A stretch of DNA of 44,426 nt from Ruminococcus sp. (GTDB taxonomy: Bacteria; Bacillota; Clostridia; Oscillospirales; Ruminococcaceae). The stretch's first letter is position 1; the number at the start of each line of letters is the position of its first letter. Positions 17,002 to 26,312 of the stretch are shown here, piece after piece. Under the pieces are notes generated by a model. That model made no database searches and was not told the origin of the DNA. It was given only the letters and a program-made list of their open reading frames with translations. The stretch lies in assembly GCA_015066845.1 (NCBI GenBank), contig SVNO01000008.1, forward strand, positions 1 to 44,426, written 5' to 3'. The position numbers were made by a program, and so were the translations under genes.

Positions 17002-19068
17002 TTATCCGATTCCGTCATACTGCCCCACGACCACCATATCCTCCGTCTGCCAGAAGCGGTACGAAAAGGGAATGAGCAGTCCTGTGTGGTTCAGATCGTC
17101 CTCGGAATGATGGCTGCGGTCACGGTAGAGGATGGTGAAGCTTTCCTCCGGAATCTCCTCCTCCGTCACAAAGAGCACTGTTTCATACTGCTGTGCCAGT
17201 GCCGCAAGCTGTGCCGTTCTGTCCTCGCCTTCCGGATACACTGCCGCGTTCGTCATGGCATCCAGCGGCATCCAGAAATGCTGGAGATAGGCGTTGTCCA
17301 CCAGAATACAGTCGGCATCCTCTGCCGTTTCTGCCACATCCAGCAGCGTTTCCCATTCCATGCGTGTGTCGTCCCTGTGTCCGAGCAGGTAGAGGTCAAA
17401 GGGCAGGACGCTGAGCAAGCCCAATGCCGCCGCAGGCAGCAGGAGCTTTTTGTCGAAACGGTCAAGCGTCATTGCGGCAAATACCGCTGCAATGGCAATA
17501 AACGGTGCGAGATAACGGGCATAATAATAGTAATACTGAATCTCAAAGCGCAGCACTGCCGCATAAACGAGAATGCAGTAAAAGAACATCAGAAACACTG
17601 TCAGCCGCGCATTGTTCCGTGCATAGAGCTTGGGCTTGCAAATGCCCACAAGCAGTGCAATGGGGCAGAGCAGGAGTCCTGCATTGCCGAAAAAGCCCAG
17701 CAGTGCAAGGTTATTGTACGCGCCCCAGTCCCTGCCATAGGAAAGCACCGCGCGCAGGACAATGAACGCCGCCGGCAGAAGCAGCAGAAGTGCAAGGAAG
17801 ATGCAAAAGCCGCGGCTGCGTGATGCGCGGTGGTTCCAGTTCTGCATGATGTAGAATTTCTGATTGGTGCGCGAAATCAGCCACACAAAGAGCAGTACAG
17901 CCGCCAGTGCCGCAAGACTTGCCGCAACTACGGCAGTGGTGATGTTGTGGACATTGATACCGCCGACAAACAGGGGACTATAGTTGTTCATCGTGTAGAC
18001 GGGCTGAATATGGCGCATTCCGAAATAGCTTGCCAGATACCCGACCACCGTCATCGGCAGGAGTACTGCAAACTGCTTTTCACGCGTAAAGAAATACATA
18101 CCGCCGTACACCATCAGGAACAGCGGAATCATGGTGTAGAACGATACATGAAAGCACCCGAATACCGCCACGGGCAGAATGGACAGCCAGCGTGTGCTGC
18201 GGTTTTCGCGGTCGGTCATGATATAGAGAAACAGTGCCGGCAGCAGCGCGAGGAACATTTCCGTCAGCGCGGCTTTGGACACCCAGATAACAATGGGCGC
18301 AAACGCCGTCCCAAGTGCGGCAAGGGCGCAGGAAAGAGGACGGAGCTTGAGATTGCGGCAGATGCAGAATACAAGGAAAATCAGACAGCAATAGAAAATC
18401 GTTTCCACATCCCCCATATGCTCCAGTCCAAACAGTTCTCCCCACATGGTAAGGAGTGCTGTATGTGTCGGGATACCGTGGATGATGCCGGACGCGTCAC
18501 CTACTGTGCGGTCATACACCGTATCCGGATAATCCACCGAGGGAATGTCATAGCCGCCGAGCTTGTGCCGGACTGCCATGAGAAATTCCGCTTGCTGTGC
18601 CGTATCCAGTACGGCATATTCCTCGAAATTCTTCTGCCGTGCCGTGTCCTCATGCAAAAACAGAATTGCCTGCGTCTGGTATACGCCTTGGTCCTGTCCC
18701 ATGCCGAAAAACTCGTTTTTCTGTAGGGTGAACGGGAGCGCGAGCAGGCAGATGCACAGGGGCAGGAGCATGGGCTTGAGCGAGAAATCACACCGGAACA
18801 AGCCGCCCCATGCAAAGGGCTTCGGTCTGCGCACGGCAATGACTGTGCCGAGCACTGCCGCGTCCAGTGCAAGCGTCAGGCAGATGGTGCGGAATACGGT
18901 GTAGCCGTCCACCAGAAACAGCCCGAAGCTTGCCAGTACATGCGAGCAGAAAAACCAGACGATGCCCAGTACCGCGGATTCGATCACATTGCGCTTGCCG
19001 TACCAGATGGTGGTTGTCAGTACGGCGGACAATACCGCAAGAACGAACAGAATCACATAGCTGCTCAT
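17002..19068 (-). CDS. Large polytopic membrane protein, probable GT-C glycosyltransferase
   Basis: 688 residues with about a dozen hydrophobic helices. An acidic segment after the first helices (FFGMGQDQGVYQTQAILFLH, about 122-141) and a short extracytoplasmic C-terminal domain resemble family 39/83-like GT-C transferases, which use polyprenyl-phosphate sugars outside the membrane. The adjacent DPM1-like GT2 could provide that donor. Its ATG overlaps the upstream stop by four bases (ATGA) with GAGGTGG before it. A polymerase or ligase role is possible; family assignment is by layout rather than by a firm motif. Confidence 0.82.
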   Translation of the reverse strand: MSSYVILFVLAVLSAVLTTTIWYGKRNVIESAVLGIVWFFCSHVLASFGLFLVDGYTVFRTICLTLALDAAVLGTVIAVRRPKPFAWGGLFRCDFSLKPMLLPLCICLLALPFTLQKNEFFGMGQDQGVYQTQAILFLHEDTARQKNFEEYAVLDTAQQAEFLMAVRHKLGGYDIPSVDYPDTVYDRTVGDASGIIHGIPTHTALLTMWGELFGLEHMGDVETIFYCCLIFLVFCICRNLKLRPLSCALAALGTAFAPIVIWVSKAALTEMFLALLPALFLYIMTDRENRSTRWLSILPVAVFGCFHVSFYTMIPLFLMVYGGMYFFTREKQFAVLLPMTVVGYLASYFGMRHIQPVYTMNNYSPLFVGGINVHNITTAVVAASLAALAAVLLFVWLISRTNQKFYIMQNWNHRASRSRGFCIFLALLLLLPAAFIVLRAVLSYGRDWGAYNNLALLGFFGNAGLLLCPIALLVGICKPKLYARNNARLTVFLMFFYCILVYAAVLRFEIQYYYYYARYLAPFIAIAAVFAAMTLDRFDKKLLLPAAALGLLSVLPFDLYLLGHRDDTRMEWETLLDVAETAEDADCILVDNAYLQHFWMPLDAMTNAAVYPEGEDRTAQLAALAQQYETVLFVTEEEIPEESFTILYRDRSHHSEDDLNHTGLLIPFSYRFWQTEDMVVVGQYDGIG

Positions 19069-20249
19069 GCTGCCACCTCGTCAATCACGGCGCGGAATTT
19101 CTCCATGATGACATCCCATGCATAATATTGGTCAATATAGGCACGGGCATTCTCACACATTGCTGCATATTCCTGCGGATGTGTGAGCAGGAATTCCACA
19201 ATGCCCTCAAATTCCAGATATTCATAATAGTACAGCCCTGCATTGCTCTTGACGCAGTGTCCGCGCAGGACATCGCAGCCGCCGTTGACAATGACCGGCA
19301 CATGCAGTGCCATCGCTTCGAGCACGGAAATGGACAGGCTTTCAAATTTCGAGGGCAGCACCAGTGCCTTTGCGCCGGAAATGCCGTCAAATTTGTCCTC
19401 CTCGCTGACAAAGCCGAGGCTGATAATATCGCCGTGCCGCGGAATCATACAAGCCTGCTTGCCCATGAGCACAAGCTTCAGGCGGCTTTCCGGATGCCGT
19501 GCCTTGAATTCCAGAAAATACTGGAACAGCCGCGGACATTCCTTACCCTCGTCAATTCTGCCGACATAAATCAGATAGTCATCCTCAATTCCGAATTTCT
19601 GCCGGAATCGTGCAGCATCAGGCTCTTGGGGAATATCCACCCCCGTTCCCATCACGTCACAGGGAATTTCCCCGACAGGGAATAAGCCCTGTACCAGTGC
19701 CTTTTCTTCGTCCGTCAGGAAAATAAAGGCTTTCGGCAGTTTGAACAGGGTTTCATAGGTCTGAAAATGAATGAAGGGTTCTTCATGCGCAGTCGGAATA
19801 AAAATGGCTTTATCTGCCACCTCCGGCATTCCCTTCACAGTCAGATAGTAGAGATAGGTTACGAAAATAAACGCGTCATAGTCATCACGGTGCGTCCGGA
19901 TGTAGTCGATTGCCGCCGGACTGTACGGCCCTTGCTTCTCGAACCAAGCCGCTTCCTCTGCAAGGTCGCGTTTACCGTCTGCAAGCTTCTGGAGATACGC
20001 GCCGTTGTAGTCGTTGAAATCCTTTGCGCGCGGCTGCTCCACAGGAAAGCGCAGAACGCGTACACCGCCCAGTTCCTCCTCATCGGCAGGATAGTGGTTT
20101 TCCCATGTGGTATAATCCAACGCCTTGGTGGTAATGACATCCACCTGATAATGCGCGGTCAGCCGTTCTGCAATGAGCCGCGTGTAATATTCCGAACCGC
20201 CGTTGACTTCCAGTCCATAACGTTGGTTGACAAGTGCGATACGCTTCAT
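19065..20249 (-). CDS. Glycosyltransferase family 4, tandem paralogue 1
   Basis: 394 residues, GT-B fold. The start (NQRYGLEVNGGSEYYTR) holds the acceptor-side glycine loop. LIYVGRIDEGKECP (about 226) opens the donor domain and PSKFESLSISVLEAMALHVP (about 310) carries the E-x7-E motif. It resembles the next gene along its length: both have a charged (I)RTHRDDYDA or (I)RSHREEYAV segment near 145 followed by a hydrophobic F-x-P/T-YL stretch, which points to gene duplication. Both ends overlap neighbours by four bases. Sugar unknown. Confidence 0.93.
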   Translation of the reverse strand: MKRIALVNQRYGLEVNGGSEYYTRLIAERLTAHYQVDVITTKALDYTTWENHYPADEEELGGVRVLRFPVEQPRAKDFNDYNGAYLQKLADGKRDLAEEAAWFEKQGPYSPAAIDYIRTHRDDYDAFIFVTYLYYLTVKGMPEVADKAIFIPTAHEEPFIHFQTYETLFKLPKAFIFLTDEEKALVQGLFPVGEIPCDVMGTGVDIPQEPDAARFRQKFGIEDDYLIYVGRIDEGKECPRLFQYFLEFKARHPESRLKLVLMGKQACMIPRHGDIISLGFVSEEDKFDGISGAKALVLPSKFESLSISVLEAMALHVPVIVNGGCDVLRGHCVKSNAGLYYYEYLEFEGIVEFLLTHPQEYAAMCENARAYIDQYYAWDVIMEKFRAVIDEVAA

Positions 20250-21451
20250 GCCTGTACCTCCCCGGCAATTTCTGCAAAAAATGCAAGATATTTCTTTGTA
20301 ATAATGTCCCAGTCAAACTGTGACTTCACATATCCGCAGCCGTTTTTACCCATAATACCGGCAATTTCCGGATGCTCCAGCAGGTAATTCACACAGCCCT
20401 CGAATTCAAAGAAATCTGCGAAATACAAGCCGCCGTTGGATTCCTGTGCAAAATTCTTCGTCACCGCGCAAGCATCATGCACCAGAACCGGTCTGCCGCA
20501 CAGCCAGCTTTCCATGATCACCAGTGAAAAGCTCTCATTTCTGGATGGCTGGCACAGGCATACTGCCGCCGCGCAGGCATCGTACTTGTCCTGCGCATCC
20601 ACAAAACCGAGGTCATGCACCGCATCGCGGATGTCCTCCGGAATGTCCAGTTTGCCGCCGCCAATGAGCACAAGCTGCAAGTCGGAGGGCTGGCGTTTTT
20701 TGTATTCGGAAAAATATTGCAGCAGCAAGGGCACATTCTTTCCGACATCCTTTCTGCCGGCATAGAGCAGAAACGGCTGTTCCAAGCCGTATTTCTGCCG
20801 GAATCGCGCAGCGTCCCCAGAAATGCCCGTATCCATGCCAATGCCCATGAGAATCTGGCGGACATTGGTGTCCGAGAAGCCGTAGAGCCGTTCTGCAAGC
20901 TCCATTTCGGGCGCGGCATTGTACACCATACCTGCCGCCTGCCGGAACACCTCGCGGAATCGCTGAAAATACGCATACCCCTCATCGTGGAAGCACGGAA
21001 TCAGCACTGCCTGTTCCGGTGCAGCCTGTACGCCGTAATACGTCGTACCGAATAGGTAGGGGATGAATACAAAGACGGCATATTCCTCCCTGTGCGACCG
21101 GATATGATCGTACAATGCCGGACTGTTGACCATCTCGCGCAGGAAAATATCCTCCTCCTCCAGCGTGATGGGCTGTTTCCCGATGAGCTTGGCATTGATT
21201 GCGTCAAATGCCGCAGTATCGCGTTTTCTGACGGGAAAACGATGGATGGGAATGCCGCTTTCCAGTGTGGAGCTGCCGGCTTTGTGGAAATTCACACTCC
21301 AGTCCGCGGAAAATTCCCTGACGCAGGTCGTGAGGATTTCCACCGGTACGCCGGCTTTGTGCAGATGTGTGGAAACCTCGCGCAGCTCCATTTCCGCACC
21401 ACCCGGAATATGGTCGTCAAACCATGGGGCAACAAAGGCGATTTTCTTCAT
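20246..21451 (-). CDS. Glycosyltransferase family 4, tandem paralogue 2
   Basis: 401 residues. APWFDDHIPGGAEME is the N-terminal loop. LYAGRKDVGKNVPLL (about 237) and PSRNESFSLVIMESWLCGRP (about 320) are the donor-domain landmarks with E-x7-E. GGAGGGAACAAG precedes the ATG at 21451; a longer upstream frame would overlap the previous gene and is out of homology. It is the closest relative of its downstream neighbour in the window. The pair may add similar sugars in a repeating unit. Confidence 0.93.
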   Translation of the reverse strand: MKKIAFVAPWFDDHIPGGAEMELREVSTHLHKAGVPVEILTTCVREFSADWSVNFHKAGSSTLESGIPIHRFPVRKRDTAAFDAINAKLIGKQPITLEEEDIFLREMVNSPALYDHIRSHREEYAVFVFIPYLFGTTYYGVQAAPEQAVLIPCFHDEGYAYFQRFREVFRQAAGMVYNAAPEMELAERLYGFSDTNVRQILMGIGMDTGISGDAARFRQKYGLEQPFLLYAGRKDVGKNVPLLLQYFSEYKKRQPSDLQLVLIGGGKLDIPEDIRDAVHDLGFVDAQDKYDACAAAVCLCQPSRNESFSLVIMESWLCGRPVLVHDACAVTKNFAQESNGGLYFADFFEFEGCVNYLLEHPEIAGIMGKNGCGYVKSQFDWDIITKKYLAFFAEIAGEVQA

Positions 21452-21452
21452 A

Positions 21453-22532
21453 TCACTTGTTCCCTCCGTCAATAAAATAGCGAAGATACGCGGTAAACTG
21501 TTCGCGTATGGTTTCGTACCGGAAATCTGCAAGCCTGCGCTCCTGTCCTGCAATGACCTGTTCACGCAGAGAATTGTCCTGCATGAGCCGTTCGAGCAGC
21601 ATTGCTGCCTCCAGCGGATCGTTGTCCCTGAGCAGGAGTCCGCTGCCGCCGAGCGTGGAGGCAATGGCACTGGTATCGTAGGCAATGACCGGCACATGGA
21701 AGAACATCGCCTCCACAAGCGGTACGCAGAATCCCTCGTGCTCACTCATGCACAGGAATGCGTCAGCAATGTGATAATAGGCGAGAATTTCGGCAAATTT
21801 GATATGCCCCGTGAAAATCACATCGGGCAGCTCCAATGCCTGCACATAGGTTTGCAGGCGTTCGTAATAGTTTTCCATGCCCTGATACGAGCCGACAAGG
21901 ATCAGACGGGATTTGGGATTGCGCTTCTTGTAGTGGTAGAATGTCCGGATGACGTTTTCCTGCTTCTTGTTCGGTGCGATTCTGCCGACAAAGATGATGT
22001 TTGTCCAGCCGTCCTGCGAATATTTGCGCAGGATGGCTTCATCCGGTTTCTTTTCGTAATCCGAAAAAGGGATGAGGATGGGGCGCACGTCAATCGGGCA
22101 GGTATAGCCCATATCACGCAGATTCTGCTTGTTGAACGGGGAATCTGCCATGCAGTATTCTACCTTGCCGCGCAGGTGCTTTACGCCCTCCAGTCCGTAC
22201 TGCGTCAGGGATGCCGCCGCGGAATTGTAGGGGGTGAAGAATTCCGGCGGTGTGATATTATGGTAAATCATGCACTTGCGGCATGGGAATCGTTCCAGTG
22301 CAAAGCTCAGATCCGTGCCGGTGGATTTGTGATAGAGGAGAATATCCTCCGCCTTGAGCGCGGGCATGTCCTGCACCTGAATCGCTGTGCGCTTAGGCAG
22401 TCGGGGGTCAATGTTTTCGGCATAGATTGCCGTATCATAGCCCATTTCTGCGATAACGTCACGCAGCGCGATGGTGTCATTGCTCACCGCGTCCCCGAAG
22501 GACAGGGTGGTCAGAAGCTGTACGATCCGCAT
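21453..22532 (-). CDS. Glycosyltransferase family 4
   Basis: 359 residues. The N-terminus MRIVQLLTTLSFGDAVSND and IIFVGRIAPNKKQENVI (about 195) with SEHEGFCVPLVEAM (about 275, E-x7-E) mark a GT4 enzyme of the WbaZ/mannosyltransferase style. LLYHKSTGTDLS near 86 and YHNITPPEFF near 111 are typical of such O-antigen-type transferases. The start at 22532 is two bases past the previous stop. It may add the first sugars to the chain that the Wzm/Wzt transporter exports. Confidence 0.92.
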   Translation of the reverse strand: MRIVQLLTTLSFGDAVSNDTIALRDVIAEMGYDTAIYAENIDPRLPKRTAIQVQDMPALKAEDILLYHKSTGTDLSFALERFPCRKCMIYHNITPPEFFTPYNSAAASLTQYGLEGVKHLRGKVEYCMADSPFNKQNLRDMGYTCPIDVRPILIPFSDYEKKPDEAILRKYSQDGWTNIIFVGRIAPNKKQENVIRTFYHYKKRNPKSRLILVGSYQGMENYYERLQTYVQALELPDVIFTGHIKFAEILAYYHIADAFLCMSEHEGFCVPLVEAMFFHVPVIAYDTSAIASTLGGSGLLLRDNDPLEAAMLLERLMQDNSLREQVIAGQERRLADFRYETIREQFTAYLRYFIDGGNK

Positions 22533-22533
22533 A

Positions 22534-23019
22534 TCAGCCCTGCTTTCCAAGACGGGAGCGCAGTGCGGCATTTTCCTGCTGAAGTGCAGCAAGGCGCAAA
22601 GAGAGATTCTTCTGGTTCAGCTCCAGTACCTCCAGCCGCTTCATCAGCTCTGCCGTTTCCGGATGTTCTGCCTGCGTCTGCGCATTGAGTACGCGTACCA
22701 CGTTGGCATTGAACTGGTTCTGGTCTGCGGCGATGGGTTCAATGTAGAATTTCACAAGCTTGCGGATGACCTTTTTCACGAATACTGCCACCGGATTGCC
22801 GGTCAGGGGCTTGTAGGGCTGTACATTGTAGTGGGCATTGAGGTAGACCATCGCATTGCGCAGCTCCTCCGCGTCCATGGCACTGCCAGCCACAGCGTCC
22901 TCTGCCTTGCGGTAGGGCACATCCTCAAAGCTCAGCATATCGGCATTGAGTCCCTTGTCCTTGATGTCCTGCCGGATGCCCTGCATAATTTCTTCAATAT
23001 TTACCGTTCTGTTGTCCAT
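22534..23019 (-). CDS. Coiled-coil partner protein of the glycan methyltransferase
   Basis: 161 residues. An acidic N-terminal helix (MDNRTVNIEEIMQGIRQDIK) is followed by a basic, hydrophobic stretch (PVAVFVKKVIRKLVKFYIEP, about 77-96). The C-terminus is a heptad-rich coiled coil (about 120-156). From memory, similar N-terminal sequences occur fused to methyltransferases in other Firmicutes glycan clusters, so this looks like a separated subunit of the adjacent enzyme, perhaps a membrane-associated molecular ruler. That link is inference. It has its own site (GAGGAAACAG) before the ATG. Confidence 0.8.
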   Translation of the reverse strand: MDNRTVNIEEIMQGIRQDIKDKGLNADMLSFEDVPYRKAEDAVAGSAMDAEELRNAMVYLNAHYNVQPYKPLTGNPVAVFVKKVIRKLVKFYIEPIAADQNQFNANVVRVLNAQTQAEHPETAELMKRLEVLELNQKNLSLRLAALQQENAALRSRLGKQG

Positions 23020-23050
23020 GTTCTGTTTCCTCTCTTTCTTTAGGCATTCC

Positions 23051-24211
23051 CTATGCTTTCACCGCAATGACTGCATAGTCCTGCGCACCATAGAGAATTT
23101 CTGCCATCTTCCTGACATCCGTATCTTCGCTGTGCAGTTCCACTGCGGGCTTGCTCTGTTCCGGATAGCGTATCTCAATCTGTGTGAAGCCTGCCTTTTC
23201 AAGGAAATAGCGCATCGTCAGCGGATGCACGGGCTTCTGGTGGGAGGGGTCAATGTAGAATGCCCCTGTATAAATGGCAAGGGAAGTGGGATTGGGTGTT
23301 TCAATCACCAGACAGCCGCCTGCCGTCAGTTTTTCATATGCCGCGTCACACAGCGCGATGATCTGTTCTGTCCGCAAATGCTCCACGACCTGTCCGACAA
23401 AAATGCCGTCCACGCTGTCCTGTGCTTGCAGATAAGCGATACCATCGCCGCATTCTGCCGAAAGTCCCTGCATTCTGCAATGCTCCACATAGGGCGCATA
23501 CACGTCCACGCCATGCGCCGCAATGCCGTGCTCCTGCATCAGGGAGAGGAATTCGCCGCGGCCGCAGCCAATGTCCAGAACCTTTTGTTTCCCCTCAAAA
23601 TAGGGAAGATAGAGCCGCTGGGCTTCCTTGATATGCGCAATGCTGCCACGGAAATGATTCTCGAAATCAAAATAATCGATCGCCGAATAGTCCGATTCCT
23701 GCGCCGCTGCCGGAGCTGCTGCTGCCGGAGCTGCTGTGCGCTGCTGGCGTTCGATGGTGTTCAGCTTGACTTTGTACAGCGCGTTGTCACTCTGGAGTGC
23801 TTCAAGCTGCGCATTGTTGCCGCGCATATTTTCGTTGAGCATGTGCAGATTCTGCATCATTGCCCCCTCTGCCGAGAGCTGCTCCTGTAAGAGCAAAAGC
23901 TGTTCATGCAAGCCGGCATTTGCCTGTTCTGCCGCGTCAAGCCGCAGCTGCAATGCACGTTTTTCCGTTTCTGCCGTCTGCGTGAGCATCTGGATCTGCT
24001 CCTGAAACTGCACCTTTTGCTGTTCTGTCCGCTGTTCGTGCTGCTGCTGTATCTGCGTCAGCTGTTCCTGTATCTCCATGCGGAGAATGTCCATGTCCTG
24101 CACGGTATTCTGAAAACCGGCAAGCATTCCGGCAAACAGCCGTTTTGTCAATTTGCCGCGCAGACCGCTGCGCTGTGCAAATGCATTCAGAAATTCCTGT
24201 AATCTGCTCAT
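23051..24211 (-). CDS. Coiled-coil SAM-dependent methyltransferase, predicted glycan chain terminator
   Basis: 386 residues. About 40-150 form a Gln/Glu-rich coiled coil, followed by an Ala/Pro linker (157-170). A class I methyltransferase domain starts near 175 (YFDFENHFRGS) with SAM motif VLDIGCGRGEFL near 213 and DGIFVGQVVEHL near 270. A methyltransferase tethered to a long coiled coil next to Wzm/Wzt recalls WbdD, which caps O-antigen chains and sets their length; that parallel is inference. The start overlaps the wzt stop by four bases (ATGA), preceded by GGAGG. No kinase domain is present, unlike WbdD. Confidence 0.9.
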   Translation of the reverse strand: MSRLQEFLNAFAQRSGLRGKLTKRLFAGMLAGFQNTVQDMDILRMEIQEQLTQIQQQHEQRTEQQKVQFQEQIQMLTQTAETEKRALQLRLDAAEQANAGLHEQLLLLQEQLSAEGAMMQNLHMLNENMRGNNAQLEALQSDNALYKVKLNTIERQQRTAAPAAAAPAAAQESDYSAIDYFDFENHFRGSIAHIKEAQRLYLPYFEGKQKVLDIGCGRGEFLSLMQEHGIAAHGVDVYAPYVEHCRMQGLSAECGDGIAYLQAQDSVDGIFVGQVVEHLRTEQIIALCDAAYEKLTAGGCLVIETPNPTSLAIYTGAFYIDPSHQKPVHPLTMRYFLEKAGFTQIEIRYPEQSKPAVELHSEDTDVRKMAEILYGAQDYAVIAVKA

Positions 24212-25509
24212 TTCTGCTCATCCTCCGTGCTGCTGCGCAGCCATTCATGCCCGATGCGGACGATTCCCACATCACCAATGGGGGAAATCATCTCGATCCG
24301 GCAGGCTTCTCTGAAGTAATCCACCGGAATCCCGTCACCGGATTCAATGGCAAGGTCAATCAGATAATCCCCCGGCAGGAGCATGACCTCATGCAGGCGG
24401 ATCTCCACACTGCCGCTTTCCGTCAGCCGGAACTGCGGGAGCTTGTCAATATGCGTATTCGTGCCGTAGCACTGTACGCCGTCCCGATTGAAAATGCCAA
24501 TGCCAAATACTGCATCCTCCACGGGCTTGCTGACCTTGTAGTCCACGCGGATGTGCACCGCGTCCCCCGTCCGGAAGGTGCGCTGTTCTCTGCCGTCCGC
24601 CGTGCAGACGTGAATGCGCCGGATGCGCGCATTGCCGTTGCCCCAGCGTTTTTTCACTTCCTCCGGCTCTTCCTCCGGTTCTTCCGGCAGCTTCTCTGCC
24701 TGTTCTGCTGCCTCCTGCGCTTCACGCGCCGCCTGTTCTTCCAATTCCTGTGCAGTGCGTTCCTGTATTTTCTGCCCCATGTATTCCAGATAGGCAAGGT
24801 CAATTTCCTTGGGATCGCCCTGTGCACGGATGACACCCTCGTGAATCCAGATGGAGCGTTCACAAATCTGCTCGATCTGTCCGAGCGAGTGGGATACAAT
24901 GACAATGGTCGTGCCCTTTGCCTTGATCTCACGCAGCTTGTTGAAGCATTTCGCTTGGAAATTCGCATCGCCTACGCCGAGGATTTCGTCAATCAGCAGA
25001 ATATCCGCGTCCACATTGATGGCAACGGAAAAGGCAAGGCGCATATACATGCCCGAAGAATAGGTGCGCACGGGATTGTCAATAAATTCCTCCAGCTCCG
25101 AAAACCGGATAATATCCTCCAGTCTGCTGTCAATTTCCTTTTTCGTCAGACCGAAAATAGAGGCGTTCGTGTAAATATTCTCCCGTCCACTCATATCCGG
25201 ATGAAACCCTGCACCCAGTTCGATCAGGCTCGACACTCTGCCGTGCATGGTGATCGTGCCGCTGTCGGGGTACATGATTTTCGTCAGCAGTTTGAGCGTG
25301 GTGCTCTTGCCGCATCCATTGTGTCCGATCAGTCCAATGGCTTCACCGCGGCGCACCTGAAAGCTGATGCCGCGCAGCACTTCGCGTTCTTCATAGCGGT
25401 TTCTGCTGCGGAACAGCAGCCGTTCTTTGAGCTGACTGCCCTTGTCCAGATAGATTTTGAATTTTTTGGTGATGTTCTGCACATCAATGACGATTTCGTT
25501 CTGGTTCAT
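24208..25509 (-). CDS. wzt: Polysaccharide ABC transporter ATPase with C-terminal glycan-binding domain (Wzt type)
   Basis: 433 residues. ATPase domain 1-~240: Walker A GHNGCGKST (62-70), signature YSSGMYMRLA, Walker B ILLIDEILGVGD. A charged Glu/Ala/Pro linker (about 255-290) leads to a beta-rich C-terminal domain (about 295-425, with FRTGDAVHIRVDY and LLPGDYLIDLAI) matching the Wzt carbohydrate-binding domain that recognises the chain end. This is the form used in export coupled to chain capping, in line with the methyltransferase beside it. The ATG overlaps the wzm stop by one base (TGATG); GGAGG precedes it. A GTG at 25512 is a weaker start. Confidence 0.95.
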   Translation of the reverse strand: MNQNEIVIDVQNITKKFKIYLDKGSQLKERLLFRSRNRYEEREVLRGISFQVRRGEAIGLIGHNGCGKSTTLKLLTKIMYPDSGTITMHGRVSSLIELGAGFHPDMSGRENIYTNASIFGLTKKEIDSRLEDIIRFSELEEFIDNPVRTYSSGMYMRLAFSVAINVDADILLIDEILGVGDANFQAKCFNKLREIKAKGTTIVIVSHSLGQIEQICERSIWIHEGVIRAQGDPKEIDLAYLEYMGQKIQERTAQELEEQAAREAQEAAEQAEKLPEEPEEEPEEVKKRWGNGNARIRRIHVCTADGREQRTFRTGDAVHIRVDYKVSKPVEDAVFGIGIFNRDGVQCYGTNTHIDKLPQFRLTESGSVEIRLHEVMLLPGDYLIDLAIESGDGIPVDYFREACRIEMISPIGDVGIVRIGHEWLRSSTEDEQK

Positions 25510-26288
25510 CACAGTTCCTCCGCAAAATGCTGCTGCAATTTCTCAAAGACCATCCATCCCGCAACAAGGAACAGCAGCCCCAGTCCGAAAGAGGAGGCAA
25601 GGGAGGTCAGGTCGGGAATCCGTGCATAATAGAGCACATCGCGGTAGCAGCCGATGATATGCGTCATGGGATTGAGATTGAAGATGGGACGGAATTCCTC
25701 CGGTACGATGGCACTGTCGTACATGATGGGTGTCAGGTACATCCACGCCATCGAAACAATGCCCAGAATGTGCTCCAAGTCCTTGAAGTACACCGTTACC
25801 GCGGACGCAAGCAGAGCCATGCCGATGGCAAGCAGGTATTCGACAAGCATAATCACCGGCAGACAGAGCAGTGCAAGGGGATTGAGTCCCACGCCCGAAC
25901 AGAGCACTACGACAAAAATGACGAGAAAGCTCAGGAGCATATTGACAAAACAGCTTGTCACATAGGAAATGGGAATCACCTGTCTTGGGAAGTAGATTTT
26001 CTTCACAAGGTCTTTCTGCGCCACAATGCAGGACGCACCGCCCGTGATGGAGGCAGAGAAGAAAATCCACGGAATCAGGGCGACAAAGAGGTAGAGATAA
26101 TACTTTTCAATGCCGCTTTTGAGAATGAATGAAAAGACGATGGTATAGACAACGAGCTGGAACAGGGGATTGATAAATGTCCAGAGGAAGCCTAAAACGC
26201 TGCCCTTATACCGACCGCGCAGGTCTTTTTTGACCAGACTGAAAATCATCTGCCGGTATGCGTACAGCTCTTGAATTCGTGAAATCAT
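25509..26288 (-). CDS. wzm: Polysaccharide ABC transporter permease (Wzm type)
   Basis: 259 residues with six membrane helices in the ABC-2 fold. LVKKDLRGRYKGSVLGFLW (about 18-36) is the conserved cytoplasmic amphipathic start, and FNLNPMTHIIGCYRDVLYY (about 200-218) the conserved C-terminal loop. With Wzt it exports a finished polyprenyl-linked polysaccharide across the membrane. In Gram-positives such pairs (TarGH, RgpCD) supply wall teichoic acid or rhamnan; the CBD-bearing Wzt favours a capped polysaccharide. It lies 24 bases after the metallophosphoesterase gene, with no promoter between. Confidence 0.95.
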   Translation of the reverse strand: MISRIQELYAYRQMIFSLVKKDLRGRYKGSVLGFLWTFINPLFQLVVYTIVFSFILKSGIEKYYLYLFVALIPWIFFSASITGGASCIVAQKDLVKKIYFPRQVIPISYVTSCFVNMLLSFLVIFVVVLCSGVGLNPLALLCLPVIMLVEYLLAIGMALLASAVTVYFKDLEHILGIVSMAWMYLTPIMYDSAIVPEEFRPIFNLNPMTHIIGCYRDVLYYARIPDLTSLASSFGLGLLFLVAGWMVFEKLQQHFAEEL

Positions 26289-26312
26289 AGAAACTGAAAT
26301 TCTCCTTTGGGT

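Noticed and set aside
21126-22688. Open frame of 520 codons on the plus strand across two glycosyltransferase genes
   Set aside because: Shadow of GC-biased third positions; no ribosome site, no homology, spans a gene junction.
22534-24211. Frameshifted single methyltransferase gene
   Set aside because: Each of the two genes has its own stop, ribosome site and start, and the order on the strand does not fit a simple frameshift.
24145-25629. Open frame of 494 codons opposite wzt
   Set aside because: Antisense to a complete ATPase with all motifs in place.
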